In this document: piece after piece, positions 58,869 to 64,000 of the stretch
How positions within the stretch are numbered: position 1 is the stretch's first letter
How the letters are laid out: each line of letters opens with the position of its first letter
NCBI RefSeq assembly: GCF_014529535.1
Contig: NC_050735.1
Location: 4,030,001-4,094,000, forward strand
DNA from: Bradysia coprophila
Lineage: Eukaryota > Arthropoda > Insecta > Diptera > Sciaridae
Length of the DNA stretch: 64,000 bases
Direction of reading: 5' to 3'
Made by a program: the position numbers and the translations under genes
Notes under the pieces: model-generated
Told to the model about the DNA's origin: nothing
The model's input: only the letters and a program-made list of their open reading frames with translations
Databases searched by the model: none

Positions 58869-60837
58869 ATGGCTTTAATGACCATGGTTGCACGAGTGGT
58901 GGATGGGCTACCACTCGTCGGAACTATGCAGGACGACGAACAGGTCAGGCATTTCAAATGAATTGTATCGGTGGCAGGTTTAAACGATTCACTTTCTATT
59001 GTGTTACAGTCCGGCAAGAGTGTTCTCGAATATCAAAATCAAGCGAAGATGCTGTTTAGGAAATTAGGCCCACAATCGCCAAATCGATGTTCCATCGAAA
59101 CAGGACCATATTTATTCCAGTGAGTTGCAAATGATCGTTCGTCGTAATCACAACTGATGGAAATTCATTTCCAGCTATTTAATCGAAAACGAAGTATGTT
59201 ATCTGGTTATGTGCGACAAATTGTACTCGAAGCGGTTAGCCTTTAATTATCTGGAAGACATTGCACAAGAATTTCACAAGAATTATGGCAGAAAAGTGAA
59301 TTCAGTGACTCGACCGTATGCATTCATTGAATTCGACGTTTACATCCAGAAGGCGAAAAAGCAGTTAACCGATCGACGAAGAAATATAAATGCGATAAAC
59401 AATCAGTTACAAGATGTTCAGCGGATAATGGTGAGCACAACTTTCGTCAACTTTCAGAATTTGGCTTTCTTTTCACTTTCATGAAAACTTTTACAAAATC
59501 GTTGGTCCTTGTGGAGTGTTCTCTAACTGCCTTCTAACCAAGGATTCTTTGTTTAATAGACTTGCGAGTCTTTCAGTCATTTTCTAAGCCACAATTCTGT
59601 TCGGACTGGTCATAGTCGTTTGCTTTTTTTACATGCAGCTTATTTTTGCTGTCACTTCGACCGTTAGCTAAACATTTTTTTCAGTCTTTATTGATGCGTT
59701 GCGGTTTCATCAATCTAAATTTGTTCATTCTATTTTACAATAACGATCGACCCAAATTATCTTCGACTAAGTTTCACTTCTTTTATTCTTTATATCGCGA
59801 ATTCCAAGGACTTCCAACAGGTTATGGGCCCAGTAGTCAGGAGGATAAAGAACGAAAATAAGAATTTGATGTTAGTGTGAAACTTGAGGTTTCCCAGGAC
59901 TAAACGCCAGAACTCGACATAACAAATTTGAAGATTTCAATTCTCCAATTCACTATAATCGACCATCACTCCTCAATAAAGTAACAGTTTATTAGCAGCA
60001 GCGTGCTGTCTGTCCCTACCTATATAGTGAATTTCAAAACCTATTTGGGTAGTATGGTGACTAAGTCTTAATTGGAACTCAGCTCCATATTCGATTTTTG
60101 AAGTCTAATTCAGACTCTATAGAGGGATTCTTTTGAAAAACGACCTACCGAAATCGGACGCATCTTCCAGTGGATTTTCAATTATTTTTTTTTAAATTCC
60201 TCGATGCTTGTGCGGCCAGTGGCGGGTGATGGAAAACCGAAAACATGCACTTTTCTTATACGGTCGTGTGGGGTGCCATTTGAAAGGTAATTAAACGTTT
60301 TTTCGGGGAAAATAGTCGATCATGGAGGTAGAATTAAAGTTTTTTCTGGACCATAATTCTGCTTACACCACTCGAAGGTAATGCAAACCGTAAGGTACAA
60401 AGATTGAATTCCTAAAGGGATCAATAGTTAACTAGGCATATATATATATATAAAGAAATCCGCTGGAAGATGCGTCCGATTGCGATAGGTCGTTTTTCAA
60501 AAGAATCCCTCAACTAAATGTAAATTGAGTTTTCTTTTGTAATGTCTGATTTACCTTCGGTCTTTTGTAGGTTCAAAATATCGATGATGTTCTACAACGA
60601 GGAACAGTACTTTCCGGTAAGTTCCAGAATTTCATCTGAAAAGCGCTGCAGCTTGAAACGTCTCGCTAATTATCCTCTTCCCCTCTAGAACTGGACACAA
60701 AAACACAGAATTTGTCGATGCTGTCGCAGAAATACAAAAAAGATGCAACGTATTTGAATCAGAAATCAATGTATGTAAAGGCCGCCGCCGCTGGCATTGT
60801 TGTTTTCGTATTCATTTTGTATTTTTGGATTCTTTAA
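58869..60837 (+). CDS. Sec22: Sec22, ER-Golgi R-SNARE (longin SNARE)
   Basis: Five exons: 58869-58943, 59010-59119, 59175-59430, 60571-60616, 60689-60837; phases close to 211 residues, matching SEC22B. An N-terminal longin domain (MALMTMVARVVDGLPLVGTM, YLIENEVCYLVMCDKLYSKR, FEFxEFD-type DVYIQK) is followed by the SNARE helix QDVQRIMVQNIDDVLQRGTV with Arg at the central layer, and a C-terminal membrane anchor AAAAGIVVFVFILYFWIL. It mediates fusion of vesicles between ER and Golgi. Exon 3 ends at ATG|GTGAGC; intron 4 is long and carries a MITE. AATAAA lies at 60929-60934. Confidence 0.94.
60122..60511. mobile_element. MITE in Sec22 intron 4
   Basis: Long inverted ends, GAGGGATTCTTTTGAAAAAC then GACCTACCGAAATCGGACGC and ATCTTCCAGTGGATTT, are mirrored at 60455-60511 with few mismatches. 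The interior (390 bp in total) has no frame and includes a short (TA)n stretch. It lies wholly within the intron. Confidence 0.8.
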
Positions 60838-60928
60838 TACGCGCTCGGCCAGTTGGCTGGTGTGTTGTAATTGTTGTTGAATTAATATTATTATGAAATA
60901 TGATCTTTGATTGGTTAATTGAATTTCA

Positions 60929-60934
60929 ATAAAA
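60929..60934 (+). terminator. Polyadenylation signal of Sec22
   Basis: AATAAA about 90 bases after the stop codon. Confidence 0.6.
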
Positions 60935-62769
60935 CTGAAAATGGATTCAGTATTGCGTATCGGTTAATTTTGTGATTATTTTTTTCCAATTGAAATTAAA
61001 GGAACAGAGAAATTATTGAGAAATTTGCATTTTTAATTCATTGCAACGACGTCTGCTACTTATGCGAACGGTAAAACGAAATGAACCGCATTAATGGTCA
61101 ATTAACTGTCGATATAAAGTTAACATTTGGTATGCAAATTGCCTCAATTCAAGCAACCAGACACGAACAATAGTGGCTATTAGAGGTGTTCATATACATC
61201 ATTTACGAAATTTCGAATAAAAGTACGATGAAGACAATGATTCAATTTTAGGAATTTTCTCTGATAACTTGGTCATTTAGTAATTTTCGTAGACTTCGTC
61301 GACGGTACGGGACTACCAAGGCTCTATGTGCCTATTTATGAACAAAGAACATTTTACAAATTTTCGTCATTCAACGCCCGAAAGGCTTTTGGACAGCCAG
61401 TCCGGTCCTCGATGAAGACCACGCCCGCATCGAGAGTTATACTGCAAAGAATGTCCTATTTCATTCCTATTGTTACGAACGAATAGTGTAAAATACGTTG
61501 TTTTAGAACTAAGAACGTTAGCTGACTTTCTGGAACAATGAACTTCTAGATTCTAGAGTCTAGAATAAGATCACCTAAAAGTTTATAGTTTTCGGTGAAA
61601 CTAACTTTACCGTGGATTCCAATTGATGTAACAATCGAAGGAAACTTCAATTTCAGGTGAAATATCGATCACACAGTTTTTGTAAAGCAAACCAACAAAA
61701 CCAGCCAAGGCCATGTGTTTTAGCTACACTGATATACGTGAACGTGTTACTTATAAGATAATCTAAATGACGTCAATATAGCATACGCACTGTGTGTTAC
61801 TTCTCGTTTTGCGTTGTTCACTATAGAGAAAAAAGCTTTTAGCGACAAAGAAGACTGTAATACTCCTTTATGATCTCTGCAAACTCAAAGTGAAGAAATT
61901 AACATAATCCGTACACCATGTAAAGCACGCTGTAGACTCAAAATTGAAGTGGAAACACCAGAAGAAGTATTCAAATTGTATCCCCAAAAGCCAATGAACC
62001 CAGACATTGTTCTTAGACTTTCGGTGCTGAGAGGATCTAACGAGGGAAGCCCTTGTGTATATCTCAGCCTTCACACTTCAAAATCAAAGTAGGTATCGAA
62101 AAAACGGTATTGGCGCCCAATGCAATTGAATTTTCGTTGGATGGTCTGACGTGTGTGAAACGTTAAATATTCAAATTTTCAACTTGTCTGTCACGCAGGA
62201 CCTATTTTTGGGAATTTGAATTTAGGAATTTCCTTCTACGACTCATGGTGGCTGAGATAGAGCTAGAGCTACCTTCGTTAGGGCACTTCTGGCACTCGAC
62301 AGAAATAGTCGCAGAACAAACGATTTTCACATTGTAAAATTCTGATCCAACAATCTGAATCAATCTGAATCCGCGTACATATGAGGGATGAAAAAGCACT
62401 CAGACTCTGGTTTTCACATGTTTTTCGGAGGCTTACAAAAATCTTTTCTAAAAAGAATGTAACAACAATTGGTAATCTGGATCCTATTTTTGATAATTGT
62501 TACATTGGATCTGCTTTAACGACATATTTTCGCGACATAGCGAAGCGTTTTTCTATTGATAAGGTAAAAGAATAGTAGACGATAAAAAATTACTACCGTA
62601 GTGCCTCCAGATGCTGTTCCAGCAGTTGGGCCCTCAGAAAGAAGAAAAAATCTATATTTTGGAACCAACTTTTTTTCCAAGACCAAGTGCATGCTTGCAG
62701 CCCAAAAGTACTGGGTTCATTTATATGTGTGGGTGATGCCAGCCGGACTCTCCGAACATTCACTATATA
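60935..62769. other. Spacer after Sec22
   Basis: AT-rich, no supported gene. One stretch, about 62457-62561, reads as a possible exon (NVTTIGNLDPIFDNCYIGSA and onward, with AAAAAG before and GTAAAA after) but has no family match and does not join in phase to the exon at 63860. Confidence 0.45.
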
Positions 62770-63660
62770 TTTAGGGGAAGAAATAAAAGCGATAAATCTA
62801 AAATAAGAATTGATCACTTGAAAATAAAAATGATTGCAGGAAAATAAGAATGTGATCACAACCAGTTTTTCAAATATAACACTACGAAATAAGATTCTAT
62901 CAACCTAAAATAAGAAGTGATCACAAGTAGTACCTACCACCCGCTAAATCAAATGTGATCACTAAAAATAAAGAATTTTTTTCACTAAAAATAAAGAATT
63001 TGATCACTAAAAGTAAAGAATTTGATCACTAAAAGTCCGAACGAATACACATAAAAAGCGTTTTAACACGCCGAGCGATCCGGCCCATTGCCCCGGAGCG
63101 AAGCGGAGGGCCGCAATGCGAGCCGGGCGCCGGAACGGTGTTGGTAACTTAGGAGTTAATTTTTTTTTCTCTCGCATCGTCTAATAATTAGTCTGTGTAA
63201 TTCATTGCACATAAAAAGCGTTTTAACACGCCGAGCGATCCGGCCCATTGCCCCGTAGCGAAGCGGAGGGCCGCAATGCGAGCCGGGCGCCGGAACGGTG
63301 TTGGTAACTTAGGTGTTAATTTTTTTTCTCTTGCATCGTCTAATAATCAAACAGAATAATAGATAGCATATCCTTATTTCTTGCAATCAAATTTTTTATT
63401 TTGCACGATCATTTCTTTATTTTTTGTAATCAAATTCGTATAATTGTAGATCATTTCTTATTTCGAGACGATCATATGTTAGTGGTAAAATTGCATATAT
63501 TTAGTGATCAAATTCTTATTTTTTGGTGATCAAATTCTATTTTTATTGCTATCATAAAAAAATTGTGATCATTTCTCTTTTTCTAGTGATCATTTCCTAT
63601 TTTCTTGTGATCATTTCTTATTAAATAGCTATCACTTTAATTACATGCCTATATTTAGTC
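62770..63660. mobile_element. Large foldback-like element with duplicated GC-rich core
   Basis: The left arm (about 62770-63035) is built of short direct repeats of the TGATCACTAAAAATAAAGAATT kind. The right arm (about 63365-63655) carries the complementary kind (AAATTCTTATTTTTTGGTGATC). Between them a GC-rich unit of about 160 bp is present twice in tandem (about 63049-63208 and 63209-63350), nearly identical. The architecture (long terminal arms made of short repeats, little else) recalls Drosophila FB or Galileo elements. It is non-coding. Confidence 0.7.
63049..63350 (+). repeat. Tandem duplication of GC-rich core
   Basis: Both units start CACATAAAAAGCGTTTTAAC and contain CCGAGCGATCCGGCCCATTG, GAGGGCCGCAATGCGAGCCG and AACGGTGTTGGTAACTTAGG. 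They differ at a few bases (GGAGCG versus GTAGCG, GGAG versus GGTG) and in T-run length. Confidence 0.85.
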
Positions 63661-63859
63661 ATAACTCTCGTGGATCTACTAGCACAAAGCGGTGCGTATA
63701 CTCTACTTGTAGGTCTTTCCAAGGCTGACATTCGTACAACATTACAACAATTTAAACTAATTTTTTCTTGAGCAATTGCCGAAAAACTGTTTTCCCTCTT
63801 TACTTTTGAGCGCTTTTCACAGAAAATATTTTTTTTAAAGTAAGATGCGTGTTTCCTAG

Positions 63860-64000
63860 AATTGAAGGATAAATCAAATCAGCTACTCATCCGCCTCGAC
63901 CGCACATTGGTGGATCCGCGCCTGATTAAAATCGGAGACGGTTTGTTCCTAAAGTTAAAAAAATCACCTGAAGATTTGGCGATATCACTCTTCAGAAAAA
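63860..64000 (+). CDS. Internal exon of an unidentified gene, cut by window edge
   Basis: After the acceptor TTTCCTAG the sequence is open for 47 codons to the window end and is richer in C/G at third positions than its surroundings. It reads LKDKSNQLLIRLDRTLVDPR, LIKIGDGLFLKLKKS, PEDLAISLFRK. The preceding exon must leave one base. I do not recognise the family; the even mix of charged and aliphatic residues suggests a globular intracellular protein. Confidence 0.5.

Noticed and set aside
62780-63040. CRISPR-like spacing of short repeats
   Set aside because: Spacing is irregular, there are no unique spacers of constant length, the repeats recur inverted at 63365-63655, and the genome is eukaryotic.

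Overview
The window looks like a piece of an insect nuclear genome, most likely a lower dipteran. The support is AT-rich spacers, short GT-AG introns, insect cuticle or mucin-like secreted proteins, an insect-type Argonaute and single-copy animal housekeeping genes. A fungus gnat (Sciaroidea) would fit, but that is inference. No virus-like element, LTR element, tRNA, rRNA or CRISPR array was recognised.

Layout. 1-6.5 kb is gene-free and carries several short inverted-repeat transposons, one nested inside another. At 6.6-7.1 kb (+) lies a small Gly/Tyr/His-rich secreted protein gene. At 8.4-11.4 kb (-) is the most unusual gene: five chitin-binding peritrophin-A modules on Pro/Thr linkers, fused to the PSI, beta-I and hybrid region of a beta-integrin, then a stop where the stalk should begin. 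At 13.3-14.5 kb (-) and 19.7-21.1 kb (+) are two more secreted, Pro-rich, repetitive proteins. 14.6-19.6 and 21.4-24.9 kb hold satellites, foldbacks and a perfect 34-bp hairpin.

24.9-27.1 kb (+) is an eight-exon mitochondrial 2-oxodicarboxylate carrier. 27.8-28.1 kb (-) may be a small secreted protein. 28.4-29.2 kb (-) is mRpL17. 31.9-43.6 kb (-) is a 15-exon Sec16 gene, the scaffold of ER exit sites, with a possible intron-retention C-terminus. 49.4-53.5 kb (-) is a 13-exon Ago2-like Argonaute with an in-frame TAG in a symmetric 120-nt exon. 54.9-55.3 kb (+) is a Thr-rich secreted protein whose best candidate first exon lies on the far side of Argonaute, with a decayed duplicate at 56.2-58.3 kb. 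58.9-60.8 kb (+) is Sec22, the ER-Golgi R-SNARE. The last 3 kb hold a large foldback with a duplicated GC-rich core and, at the edge, one exon of an unidentified gene.

Sec16 and Sec22 both act in ER-Golgi transport and the secreted genes are its clients, but nothing in the sequence suggests they form a regulatory unit. Exon boundaries were chosen so that splice sites and reading phases agree throughout; the phases close without remainder for Sec16, Sec22, the carrier, mRpL17 and the Argonaute (apart from its TAG).
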